Origin: Halichoerus grypus
Taxonomy: Eukaryota > Chordata > Mammalia > Carnivora > Phocidae
Direction: 5' to 3'
DNA: 64,000 nucleotides
Assembly (NCBI RefSeq): GCF_964656455.1
Contig: NC_135722.1
Span: 92,499,313 to 92,563,312, forward strand
In this document: one piece after another, positions 22,585 through 33,339 of the stretch
Layout of the letters: every line of letters starts with the position of its first letter
Position numbering within the stretch: position 1 is the first letter of the stretch
Notes under the pieces: generated by a model
What the model saw: the letters and a program-made list of their open reading frames with translations, nothing else
Database searches by the model: none
What the model was told of the DNA's origin: nothing
Made by a program: the position numbers and the translations under genes

Positions 22585-22602
22585 AGAAAATTAGGCCTCC
22601 TG

Positions 22603-23075
22603 AATTCTTAATCTCAGGCAACAAACTGAGGGTTGCTGGAGTGGGGGGTGGGGTGGGAGGGATGGGGTGACTGGGTGATGGACACTGGGGAGGGTATGTG
22701 CTCTGGTAAGTGCTGTGAATTGTGCAAGACTGTTGAATCTCAGATCTGTACCTCTGAAACAAATAATGCAATATATGTTAAGAAAGAAAAAAAGAAGAAG
22801 AATGTAGCAGGAGGGGAAGAATGAAGGGGGGGAAATCGGAGGGGGAGAAGAACCATGAGAGACGATGGACTCTGAAAAACAAACTGAGGGTTCTAGAGGG
22901 GAGGGGGTTGGGAGGATGGGTTAGCCTGGTGATGGGTATTGAGGAGGGCACGTTCTGCATGGAGCACTGGGTGTTATGCACAAACAATGAATCATGGAAC
23001 ACTATATCTAAAACTAATGATGTAATGTATGGGGATTAACATAACAATAAAAAAATTTTAAAAAAAAAAGAAAAA
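22603..23075 (+). mobile_element. L1 3'UTR insertion, plus strand
   Basis: It starts at the GAATTCTTAATCTCAGG point just after the ORF2 stop and includes the whole 3'UTR and poly(A). Two diverged tandem modules are visible at about 22,620-22,780 and 22,868-23,040, each opening with AAACAAACTGAGGGTT. TSD AGAAAATTAGGCCTCCTG at 22,585-22,602 and 23,076-23,093 is identical over 18 bp. Confidence 0.96.
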
Positions 23076-23201
23076 AGAAAATTAGGCCTCCTGTTTATAG
23101 GCTCTTCTATTTCCGACCAACAACTTAGCCTCCTCTTATACCTCAGCCCTTTTTCCTAATCACACTCAAACTGCCCAATTCTCTTCTTTCTCTCTAAATC
23201 C

Positions 23202-23375
23202 AGTAGTTCTCAAACTTGAAGGTAAATAAGAATAATCCAGATAAATTGTTAAAAATCTGTATTCCTGGGCCCTAACCCCAGAGGATGATTGCATTTTTAT
23301 AGGTTGAGTCTAGAAATCAGCATTTTTAATTGACAAACTAGATGATTCTGGTGCATTTTTTCCATGCTCTTAGGA
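23202..23375 (+). repeat. MER5A-like hAT DNA transposon relic
   Basis: The start CAGTAGTTCTCAAACTTGAA and the internal TCCTGGGCCCTAACCCCAGA fit the MER5A pattern (CAGTGGTTCTCAAAC ends). It is non-coding. Confidence 0.7.
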
Positions 23376-23388
23376 AATAATTCAATAA

Positions 23389-23604
23389 AGAGCACCAGGT
23401 TGGCTCAGTCAGTTAAGTGTTTGCCTTTGACTCAGGTCATGATCTCAGGGTCCTGGGTTGGAGTCCCACATTGGGCTCCCTCCTCAGCAGGGAGTCTGCT
23501 TCTCCTCCTCCCTCTACCCTTTCCCCAACTTATGCTCTCTCTCTCCCTCTCTTTCTCAAATAAATAAATAAAATCTTTAACAATAAATAAATAAAATAAA
23601 ATAA
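23389..23604 (+). mobile_element. can-SINE, plus orientation, head altered
   Basis: The head reads AGCACCAGGTTGGCTCAGTC instead of GCGCCTGGGTGGC. The body and the AAATAAATAAATAAAATCTT tail are typical. No clear TSD was found. Confidence 0.9.
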
Positions 23605-23843
23605 AATGTATTCAAACTTACAAGATACCAGGAGTATACCTAAAAAGGAAAAAAGAGAAACAAGCTAAGCAAATGTGCTATCAGTAGAATGAGAAGGATT
23701 TGGCTAAAGGAAGCAGGAGAGGAGCTCTGAATGGAATGTAAGGAGCTGGAGGACTATACAGACACGTGGACATACAACCTGGAGATTGGAAATTGGCGAG
23801 ACCAAATGATACAAGTGGATGAAAGGATTGAGAAAGGATCTCA

Positions 23844-24059
23844 GGGCCGCCTGGGTGGCTCAGTCAGTTAAGCATCCAGCTCTTGATTTTGGCTCAGGTC
23901 ATGATCTCAGGGTCCTGAGATCAAGCCCCAAGTCGGGCTCTGCACTGAGCGTGGATCATGCTTAAGATTCTCTCTCTCTCCCTCTCCCTCTGCCCCTACC
24001 ACCACTCTTGCCTCATGCATTCTCCCTCTCTAAAAAAAGAAAAAAGAGAGAGAGAGAGA
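23844..24059 (+). mobile_element. Older-type can-SINE
   Basis: GGGCCGCCTGGGTGGCTCAG head with the 'CCAGCTCTTGATTTTGGCTC' variant of older subfamilies. TSD GAAAGGATCTCA (23,832-23,843) recurs at 24,060-24,071 with one mismatch. Confidence 0.92.
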
Positions 24060-24071
24060 GAAAGGGTCTCA

Positions 24072-24555
24072 TAGCAAAGGTTTATGGTAAGTCCTGGCAA
24101 GAGGGTCTTATCTTTCAGAAGGGTATTGATAAAGTAGGTAAGTACCTGTGTGTGATTCTAGATCTATAAGCAACCCAAGCAGAATGCTCCACTTTCTCCA
24201 TGATATAGATCCAGCATATCCTGTGATAGAACTTGAAACACAAGGAAGACAAGTTTCTATGATGTACTCAGGTAAGGGAGTCCATCCTCTGGGGGGAGGG
24301 AGTGGTGATTGGAGGCAGAACACCTACCTTTCATTGTTCTGTAGGAGGAGCTGAAAGCTTCTGAGATAAGGCTCAGTCTTGCACACATTCTGAGGGATAT
24401 TTTTATTTTTTCAGGATCAAACCTTTAAACTACAATAAGTAATTTCCATATGCAGAATTCTATCATTAGCCCACAAATGAAACAAGATAACAATTGGAAG
24501 TTGACATTGGATCACATTTACAGTCACAAACTCTCTCTCACCTAAGATATTATGG
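24072..24555. other. Intergenic, nothing recognised
   Basis: Two overlapping open frames of about 70 codons on opposite strands near 24.1-24.35 kb resemble no family I know. Confidence 0.4.
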
Positions 24556-24559
24556 CTGA

Positions 24560-24790
24560 GCAGTTACAAGTGCAGGTTCCAAAGTCAGACTTTCTAAAAT
24601 TCCAATCCCTAACTCTTCTACTCACTAGATATGGGTCCTTAATTTCTAACTAATTCCCTTGCCTATAGAATGGAAGTAATACTTAGATTGTGTAGTTGCT
24701 GAGAGATTTAACAATGAAATGAATGAAAATTTCCTTTCCTGACACATCGTAGCTACTCAGTAAATGCTAGCTGTCATTATTATGAGGCAT
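24560..24790 (+). repeat. MIR-like ancient SINE
   Basis: AAGTCAGACTTTCTAAAATT, CTATAGAATGGAAGTAATAC and CTACTCAGTAAATGCTAGCT follow the order of MIR. Confidence 0.65.
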
Positions 24791-24899
24791 TATTATATTG
24801 TGGCATTCCAAATCAATGTCCTTTTTCCCTCTGGCAGGTTCAAGCTTCAAGTAAAAATAGCCATATTTACTAGTGCCATGGTCTGACATCAGGGTTGAA

Positions 24900-25035
24900 T
24901 CATCTTAAATGTTCATCTTAGCTCTGAGGTTTTTTAAACCTGCTCTACTGCAGTTTGCTCAGTTGTAAAGTGGACAATAGTAGCTATCTTATTGTGTAGA
25001 TTAAGTCATGGTGCAGATAGAGTGGAAAATGTGTG
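24900..25035 (+). repeat. MIR-like fragment
   Basis: TTTGCTCAGTTGTAAAGTGG and ACAATAGTAGCTATCTTATT are MIR-like. Diverged. Confidence 0.5.
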
Positions 25036-25143
25036 TACATGTGTGCCCTCATAGCTTTAATTCCCTCCATTGATTCGCACCTTGCCAAGAAGTATCTCTA
25101 GTACAAAGTGCATGGAACAAGAAATCATTTCCAGGGGGCGGAG

Positions 25144-25154
25144 CAAGATGGCGG
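25144..25154 (+). promoter_or_regulatory. YY1-like site at the L1 5' end
   Basis: CAAGATGGCGG lies 10 bases into the element. In human L1 a YY1 site of this wording near the 5' end directs correct transcription start. The same motif sits at the 5' end of the minus-strand L1. The role here is inferred by likeness. Confidence 0.55.
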
Positions 25155-25300
25155 AGGAGTAGGAGACCTGGATTTCGTCTGGTCCCAGGAATTCAGCTGG
25201 ATAGGGATCAAACCATTCTGAACACCTACGAACTCAACAGGAGATCGAAGAAAAAAATAGCAACGACTCTCTGAACAGAAAAGCGACCACTTTCTGGAAG

Positions 25301-26594
25301 GTAGGATGTGTGGAGAAGTGAATCCGAGGCGATATTCGGTAGGATAGACGGCGGGGAAGGGGCCTCCGTCGGCCGCTTCTGGCAAGTGATAGAGCCGCGG
25401 AACACAAAATCGGAACTTTTAAAAGTCGGCTCCGCTGAGGGACGTCACTCCGGTGGCTAAGTGGGGGGTGGAACCCTCGTGGGACAGTGCGGTCTCAGGA
25501 CCCTCGGGGTCACAGAAAGACCAGGGGTGCCTGAGTGCGGCAGAGCTCCCAGGTATCGGAGCAGGGAAGCCGGCTGCAGAGACGGAGCCCAGGCGCGGGC
25601 TCTCAGCTCGGGGTTGCTATAAACCGTGATCTGCGGCACAGTCGGGCCACTGCTCCTCCAGCAGGGACCCAACAAGCGGCAGATCCGGGGAGACTCACCT
25701 TCTTCCCCCGGGAGGAGAGGTGCGGGAGCGCACCGCGGGGATCTGCTGGGTTTGGAGACTCCACCCGGGGTCGGGTGCCAGAGATAGAAACGCGCGGTCA
25801 CAGGCCGGGTGAGCACGGAGTGCGGCCGGAGACCGGGGAGACAGGAGTGACTGACTGCTTTTCTCTGGGGGCGCACTGAGGAGCGAGACCCCAAGTTCTC
25901 GGCTCCTCCGGGTCGGAGATTGGGAGGCCGCCATTTTCACTCTCCGCCTCCAAAGCTGTACGGAAAGCTTGCAGGGAACAAAAGCTCCCGAGAGCAAACC
26001 CGAGCAGATTACTTAGCCCGGACCGGCAAGGGCGGGGCAATTCTGCCTCCGGCAAAGACATTTGGGAACCACGGCAACAGGCCCCTTCCCCAGAAGATCA
26101 GCGAGAACAGCCAGCCAAGACCAAGTTTACCGATCAATGAGAACGGCAGAACTCCAGCGCTAGGGGAATGCACATAGAATCCATGGCTTTTTTACCATGA
26201 TTCTGTAGTCTTTCAAAGTTAATTTTTTTCCCTGTTTTTTTTTTTTAATTTTTCTTTTTCCCTTTTTCAACCAACATCTTATCAATCCCTTTTTTAAAAA
26301 AACATTTTTATTTTTCATTTTTAGAGTCATATTCTATCCCTTCATAGTAGTTACCCGTATTTTTGGGATATATATATAAGTTGTTCTCTCTTTAAAATTT
26401 TGAGATAGTTTCTTCTAACAGATCAAAATATACCCTAAATCTCTAGTGTATGGTTTTTTTCTACTCCCCTGCCTGATCACATTCTCTCCCTTTATTTTTC
26501 TTTTTTCTTTTTTTTTAAATCCTCTTCTTTCTTTTTTCAAAAAACTTCTTATCAATTCCTTTTATAAATTTTTTTATAATGTCCATCTTTACAG
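25301..26594 (+). other. Inferred intron in the L1 5'UTR
   Basis: The stretch begins GTAGGATG after CTGGAAG and ends ACAG after a T-rich tract, before TCATATTCC. Exactly this 1,294-bp piece is missing from the minus-strand L1, whose junction reads GGAAG then TCATATT. It is read as an intron removed from an L1 RNA before integration. The evidence is a comparison of two copies; no transcript is available. Confidence 0.75.
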
Positions 26595-26718
26595 TCATAT
26601 TCCATCCCTTCATCATATCAACCCTTAGTTTTGTACATATATAAATTTTTCTTTCTTTAAAATTTTGGGAGGCACTTTCTTCTAACAGACCAAAATACAC
26701 CCAAAATCTAGTGTGTGG
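26261..26718 (+). repeat. Tandem module in the L1 5'UTR
   Basis: Two diverged copies of about 192 bp with a period near 265 bp: 26,261-26,452 and 26,526-26,718. Both run from a pyrimidine tract through TCATATTC, ATCCCTTCAT, TTTAAAATTTTG and TTCTTCTAACAGA to CTAGTGT. The second copy holds the inferred splice acceptor. Confidence 0.8.
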
Positions 26719-26949
26719 CACTAATCTATATAGCAGCCTGAGCATATTTGATCATATTCCGTTTTTTTTTTATTTTGTTTGTTTTTATTTTTTTCTTTTT
26801 CTTTTTTTTTTTCTTCTTCTTTTCCTCTCCTTCCCTTTCTTTTCCCACTGCTTCAGGTCTTTTCTGATTTGTTTAGAGTATATTTTCTGGGGACGTTGTT
26901 ACCCTGTTAGCATATTCTTCTCTCACTAATCTCTTCTCCTCTGGACAAA

Positions 26950-27847
26950 ATGACAAGACGGAAAAAAATCACCTCAACAAAAAGAACAAGAGGTAGTACC
27001 GACTGCCAGGGACCTACTCAATACGGACATTAGTACGATGTCAGATCTAGAGTTCAGAATCATCACTTTAAAGAGACTAGCTGAGCTTGAAAAAAGCATG
27101 GAAGTTCTTGGAGAAACCCTTTCTGGAGAAGTAAAAGAACTAAAATCTAACCAAGTCGAAATCAAAAAAGGCTATTAATGAGGTGCAATCAAATATGGGG
27201 GCACTAACTGCTAGGATAAATGAGGCAGAAGAAAGAATCAGTGAGATAGAAGACCAAAGGATGGAAAAAAAAGAAGCTGAGAAAAAGAGAGATAAACAAC
27301 TACTGGATCATGAGGGCAGAATTCGAGAGATAAGCGATACCATAAGATGAAACAACATTGGAATAATTGGGATCCCAGAAGAAGAAGAAAGAGAGAGAGG
27401 GGCAGAAGGTATAATGGAGCAAATTATAGCAGAATACTTCCCTAATTTGGGAAAGGAAACAGGCATCAAAATCCAGGAAGCACAGAGAACCCCTCTCAAA
27501 ATCAATAAAAATAGGTCCACACCCCGACATCTAATAGGAAAACTTATGAGTCTCAGAGAGAAAGAGAAAATCCTGAAAGGAGCTCAGGAGAAGAGATCTG
27601 TAACCTACAATGGTAGAAACATTAGATTGGCAACAGACCTATCCACAGAGACCTGGCAGGCCAGAAAGGACTGGCATGATATATTCAGAGCAGTAAATGA
27701 GAAAAATATGCAGCCAAGAATACTATATCCAGCTAGGCTGTCATTGAAAATTGAAGGAGAGATAAAGAGCTTCCAGGACAAAAAAAACTAAAGGAATTTG
27801 CAAACACGAAACCAGCCCTACAAGAAATATTGAAAGGGGTCCTCTAA
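26950..27847 (+). pseudogene. L1 ORF1 (RNA-binding chaperone), broken
   Basis: ORF1p forms coiled-coil trimers that coat L1 RNA. The frame opens at ATG 26,950 (MTRRKK). An extra A in the run at 26,962-26,968 shifts the frame, and another extra A at 27,164-27,169 shifts it again. An in-frame TGA lies at 27,348-27,350. A missing A in the run at 27,780-27,787 cuts off the last residues (LKEFANTKPALQEIL). The RRM-type part (RIIGIPEE-like) and the C-terminal domain with STETWQARKDWHDIF can still be read in pieces. Three of the four lesions are A-run slips. Confidence 0.92.
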
Positions 27848-27928
27848 GCAAAGAGAGAGCCTAAAAGCAACGTAGACCAGAAAGGAACACAGACAATATA
27901 CAGTAACAGTCACCTTACAGGCAACACA

Positions 27929-30900
27929 ATGGCACAAAATTCCTATCTTTCAATAGTTACCCTGAATGTAAATGGGCTAAATGCCCCAATCAAAAGACAC
28001 AGGCTATCAGGTTGGATTAAAAAACAAGACCCATCGATATGCTGTCTGCAAGAGACTCATTTTAGACCCAAAGACACCCCCAGATTGAAAGTGAAGGGGT
28101 GGAAAACCATTTACCATGCTAATGGACACCAAAAGAAAGCTGGGGTGGCAATCCTTATATCAGACAAATTAGATTTTAAACCAAAGACTGTAATAAGAGA
28201 TGAGGAAGGACACTATATCCTACTTAAAGGGTCTATCCAACAAGAAGATCTAACAATTGTAAATCTCTATACCCCTAACATGGGAGCAGCCAATTATATA
28301 AGGCAATTAATAACAAAATCAAAGAAACACATCGACAACAATACAATAATAGTGGGGGACTTTAACACCCCCCTCACTGAAATGGACAGATCGTCTAAGC
28401 AAAAGATCAACAAGGAAATAAAGACTTTAAATGACACACTGGACAAAATGGACTTCACAGACATATTCAGAACATTCCATCCCAAAGCAACAGAATACAC
28501 ATTCTTCTCTAGTGCCCATGGAACATTCTCCAGAATCAATCACATCCTAGGTCGTAAATCAGGTCTCAACCAGTACCAAAAGATTGGGATCATTCCCTGC
28601 CTATTTAGAGACCACAATGCTTTGAAACTAGAACTCAATCACAAGAGGAAAGTCGGAAAGAACTCAAATATATGGAGGCTAAAGAGCATCCTACTAAAGA
28701 ATGAATGGATCTATCAGAAAATTAAAGAAGAATTTAAAAAATTCATGGAAACCAATGAAAATGAAAACACAACTATTCAAAATCTTTGGGATGCAGCAAA
28801 GGCAGTCCTAAGAAGCAAGTATATAGCAATACAAGCCTTTCTCAAGAAACAAGAAAGGTCTCAAGTACACAACCTAACCCTACACCTAAAGGAGCTGGAG
28901 AGAGAACAGCAAATAAAGCCTAAACCCAGCAGGAGAAGAGAAATAATAAAGATCAGAGCAGAAATCAATGAAATAGAAACTAAAAGAACAGTAGAACAGA
29001 TCAACGAAACTAGGAACTGGTTCTTTGAAAGAATTAACAAGATTGATAAACCCCTGGCCAGACTCATCAAAAAGAAAAGAGAAAGGACCCAAATCAACAA
29101 AATCATGAATGAAAGAGGAGAGATCACAACCAACACCAAAGAAATACAAACAATTATAAGAACATATTATGAGCAACTCTATGCCAGCAAATTAGATAAC
29201 CTGTAAGAAATGGATGCATTCCTAGAGATGTATCAACTACAAAAACTGAACAAGGAAGAAATAGAAAACTTGAACACACCCATAACCACTAAGGAAATTG
29301 AAGCAGTCATCAAAAATCTCCCAAAAATCAAAAGCCCAGGGCCAGATGGCTTCCCAGGGGAATTCTACCAAACATTTAAAGAAGAATTCATACCTACTCT
29401 TCTGAAACTGTTCCAAAAAATAGAAATGGAAGGAAAACTTCCAAACTCATTTTATGAGGCCAGCATTACCTTGATCCCAAAACCAGAAAAGGACCCCTTC
29501 AAAAAGGAGAATTACAGACCAATATCCCTGATGAACATGGATGCAAAAATTCTCACCAAAATACTAGCCAATAGGATCCAACAGTACATTAAAAGGAGTA
29601 TTCACCACGACCAAGTGGGATTTATCCCTGGGCTGCAAGGTTGGTTCAAAATCCGCAAATCAATCAACGTGATACAATACATTAACAAAAGAAAGAACAA
29701 GAACCATATGATCCTCTCAATAGATGCAGAAAAAGCATTTGACAAAGTACAGCATCCTTTCTTGATCAAAACTCTTCAGAGTGTAGGGATAGAGGGTACA
29801 TACCTCAATATCATAAAAGCCATCTATGAAAAACCTACAGCGAATATCATTCTCACTGGGGAAAAACTGAGAGCTTTCCCCCTAAGGTCAGGAACGCAGC
29901 AGGGATGTCCACTATCGCCACTGCTATTCAACATAGTATTAGAAGTCCTAGCCACAGCAATCAGACAACAAAAAGAAATCAAAGGCATCCGAATCGGCAA
30001 AGAAGAAGTCAAACTCTCACTCTTTGCCGATGATATGATACTTTATGTGGAAAGCCCAAAAGACTCCATCCCAAAACTGCTAGAACTCATACAGGAATTC
30101 AGTAAAGTGGCAGGATATAAAATCAATGCACAGAAGTCACTGGCATTCCTATACACCAACAACAAGACAGAAGAAAGAGAAATTAAGGAGTCGATCCCAT
30201 TTACAATTGCACCCAAAACCATAAGATACCTAGGAATAAATCTAGCCAAAGAGGCAAAGGATCTGTACTCAGAAAACTATAAAATACTCATGAAAGAAAT
30301 TGAGGAAGACACAAAGAAATGGAAAAACGTTCCATGCTCATGGATTGGAAGAACAAATATTGTGAAGATGTCAATGCTACCTAGAGCAATCTACACATTC
30401 AATGCAATCCCCATCAAAATACCATCCACTTTTTTCAAAGAAATGGAACAAATAATCCTAAAATTTGTATGGAACCAGAAAAGACCCCGAATAGCCAGAG
30501 GAATGTTGAAAAAGAAAAGCAAAGCTGGCGGCATCACAATTCTGGACTTCAAGCTCTATGACAAAGCTGTCATCATCAAGACAGTATGGTACTGGCACAA
30601 AAACAGGCACATAGATCAATGGAAGACAATAGAGAGCCCAGAAATGGACCCTCAACTCTATGGTCAACTAATCTTTGACAAAGCAGGAAAGAATGTCCAG
30701 TGGAAAAAAGACAGTCTCTTCAACAAATGGTGTTGGGAAAATTGGATAGCCACATGCAGAAGCATGAAACTGGACCATTTCCTTACACCACACACAAAAA
30801 TAGACTCCAAATGGTTGAAAGACCTCAATGTGAGACAGGAGTCCATCAAAATCCTAAAGGAGAACACAGGCAGCAACCTCTTTGACCTCAGCCATAGCAA

Positions 30901-31807
30901 CTTCTTCCTAGAGACATTGCCAAAGGCAAGAGAAGCAAGGGCAAAAATGAACTATTGGGACTTCATCAAGATAAAAAGCTTTTGCAAAGCAAAGGAAACA
31001 GTCAACAAAACCAAAAGACAATTGACAGAAGGGGAGAAGATATTTGCAAATGACATATCAGATAAAGGGCTAGTATCCAAAATCTATAAAGAACTTATCA
31101 AACTGAACACCCAAAGAACAAAGAATCCAATCAAGAAATGGGCAGAAGACATGAACAGACATTTTTCCAAAGACATCCAAACGGACAACAGACACATGAA
31201 AAAGTGCTCAAAATCGCTCGGCATCAGGGAAATCCAAACCAAAACCTCAATGAGATACCACCTCACACCAGTCAGAATGGCTAAAATTAACAAGTCAGGA
31301 AATGACAGATGTTGGCGGGGATGTGGAGAAAGGGGAACCCTCCTACACTGTTGGTGGGAATGCAAGCTGGTGCAGCCACTCTGGAAAACAGTATGGAGGT
31401 TCCTCAAAAAGTTGAAAATAGAGCTACCATACGATCCAGCAATTGCTCTACTGGGTATTTACCCCAAAGATACAAAAGTAGGGATCCGAAAGGGTACATG
31501 CACCCCGATGTTTATAGCAGCAATGTCCACAATAGCCAAACTGTGGAAAGAGTCAAGATGTCCATCGACAGTTGAATGGATAAAGAAGAAGTGGTATATA
31601 TATACAATGGAATATTATGCAGCCATCAAAAGGAATGAGATCTTGCCATTTGCAACGATGTGGATGGAACTGGAGGGTGTTATGCTGAGTGAAATAAGTC
31701 AAACAGAGAAAGACATGTATCATATGACATCATATGAGGAATTCTTAATCTCAGGAAACAAACTGAGGGTTGCTGGAGTGGGGGGTGGGGTGGGAGGGAT
31801 GGGGTGA
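27929..31807 (+). pseudogene. L1 ORF2 (endonuclease and reverse transcriptase), one stop
   Basis: ORF2p nicks target DNA and copies L1 RNA at the nick. The frame is open for 1,292 codons except for TAA at 29,204-29,206, in the linker between endonuclease and RT, where related copies have GAA. The endonuclease (residues 1-240) keeps TLNVNGLNAP, QETHF and GDFNTPL. However, residue 204 is Asn in SRINHIL and residue 227 is Arg in FRDHN, where the other L1 here has Asp and Ser; both positions are catalytic in human L1. RT motifs are intact, with FADD at residues 699-702. The Cys-rich end begins at residue 1128 ([18 protein letters not shown]). A four-base loss at the end replaces the usual MTSLI stop with about 20 extra residues. 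Confidence 0.95.
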
Positions 31808-32295
31808 CTGGGTGATAGACACTGGGGAGGATATGTGCTCTGGTAAGCGCTGTGAATTGTGCAAGACTGTTGAATCTCAGATCTGTACCTCTGAAACAAA
31901 TAATGCAATATATGTTAAGAAAAAAAAAAGAAGAAGATAGTGGGAGGGGAAGAATGAAGGGGGGGGAATCGGAGGTGTAGACGAACCATGAGAGACGATG
32001 GACTCTGAAAAACAAACTGAGGGTTCTAGAGGGGAGGGGGGTAGGAGGATGGGATAGCCTGGTGATGGGTATTGAGGAGGGCACGTTCTGCATGGAGCAC
32101 TGGGTGTTATGCACAAACAATGAATCATGGAACACTACATCTAAAACTAATGATGTAATGTATGGGGATTAACATAATAAAAAAAATCATTTCCAATAAT
32201 AACCTTAACAATTTCTAACTATGACTTTATGTAAGACTTCTTAGATATTAAGTAGGCCAACCAACAACATTATTTGGAGCTTTAAAATGACAAAA

Positions 32296-32490
32296 ATTTT
32301 TTTAAGATTTTATTTATTTATTTGAGAGAGAGAGGGAGAGAGAGAGAGAGCATGAGCAAGGGGAGGGGCAGAGGGAGAAGCAGACTCCCCGTGAGTGCAG
32401 AGCCTGACAAGGGCTTGATCCCAAGACCTTGAGATCATGACCTGAGCTGAAGACAAACACTTAACCAACTGAGCTACCCAGGAACCCCCC
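32296..32490 (-). mobile_element. can-SINE between the two long L1s
   Basis: T-run, AAGATTTTATTTATTTATTT, GAGAG body and a diverged GAGCTACCCAGGAACCCC head. TSD AAATGACAAAA at 32,285-32,295 and 32,491-32,501. Confidence 0.93.
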
Positions 32491-32501
32491 AAATGACAAA
32501 A

Positions 32502-32864
32502 TTTTAAACATGTATACATAGGGGTTATATTTTCATTATGTGGAATAATAAGAAAGACAGCCAGCCAACTGGAAATTACTCAGAAACTTGCAAGTAGTCA
32601 GAAGGCTGTCAGTGGAATGCTATGTAAAAACAGACATTAGTGTATGTGTTTTATAATAGTAGATAAAAGCTAATATTAAACATTTGAGAGCTAGGCTTTA
32701 TAAGCTATTTTTAAACATAATATTGACCTGATACAGAAAAAGCCACAGTTAACATATTTCCCTTATCTGAAATGATTATGTCATCCTGAAATAGTGCTCT
32801 AGCATCCTTCTCTGGATTTTATTGAGGTATTTCTTTGATTTTGGAGATATAAACTCTGGGCTAA
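32502..32864. other. Unique spacer between L1s, nothing recognised
   Basis: About 360 bp with no repeat or gene that I recognise. Confidence 0.45.
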
Positions 32865-33339
32865 CAGAATAAAGCTTTTTTTATTTTAATTTTATTTTAT
32901 TATGTTTTGTTAGTCAACATACATTACATCATTAGTTTTTGATGTAGTGTTCCATGATTCATTGTTTGCATATAACACCCAGTGCTCCATTCAATACGTG
33001 CCCTCCTTAATACTTATCACCGAGTTGACCCATCCCCCGACTCCCCTCCCCTCTAAAACTCTCAGTTTGTTTATCAGAGTCCATAGTCTCTCATGGTTCG
33101 TCTCCCCCTCCGATTTCCCCCCCTTCATTTTTCCCTTCCTACCATCTTCTTTTTTTTTTTTTTAACATATAATGTATTATTTGTTTCGAAGGTACAGGTC
33201 TATGATTCATCAGTCTTACACAATTCACAGCGTTCACGATAGCACTACCCTCCCCAATGTCTATCACCCAGCCACCCCATCCCTCCCACCCCCCACCACT
33301 CCAGCAACCCTCAGTTTGTTTCCTGAGATTAAGAATTCC

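Larger units (their letters stand above)
25134..32183 (+). mobile_element. Full-length L1, plus strand, inactive
   Basis: About 7.05 kb. It holds the true 5' end (GGGGGCGGAGCAAGATGGCG), a GC- and CpG-rich 5'UTR to about 26.17 kb, a pyrimidine-rich 5'UTR part to 26.95 kb, ORF1, ORF2, the two-module 3'UTR and a short poly(A). TSD AAATCATTTCCA occurs at 25,122-25,133 and 32,184-32,195. Short TSDs and few lesions point to a fairly recent insertion. ORF1 is broken in four places. ORF2 has one stop and altered endonuclease residues, so the copy cannot move on its own. Confidence 0.96.

Noticed and set aside
25457..25894. 145-codon antisense frame in the 5'UTR of the 25-kb L1
   Set aside because: The region is GC-rich with few stop codons, and several overlapping frames on both strands are open, so chance is enough.
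31680..32135. Minus-strand frame of 151 codons in the L1 3'UTR
   Set aside because: The same wording recurs in every L1 tail in the window, so it is the complement of a non-coding 3'UTR.
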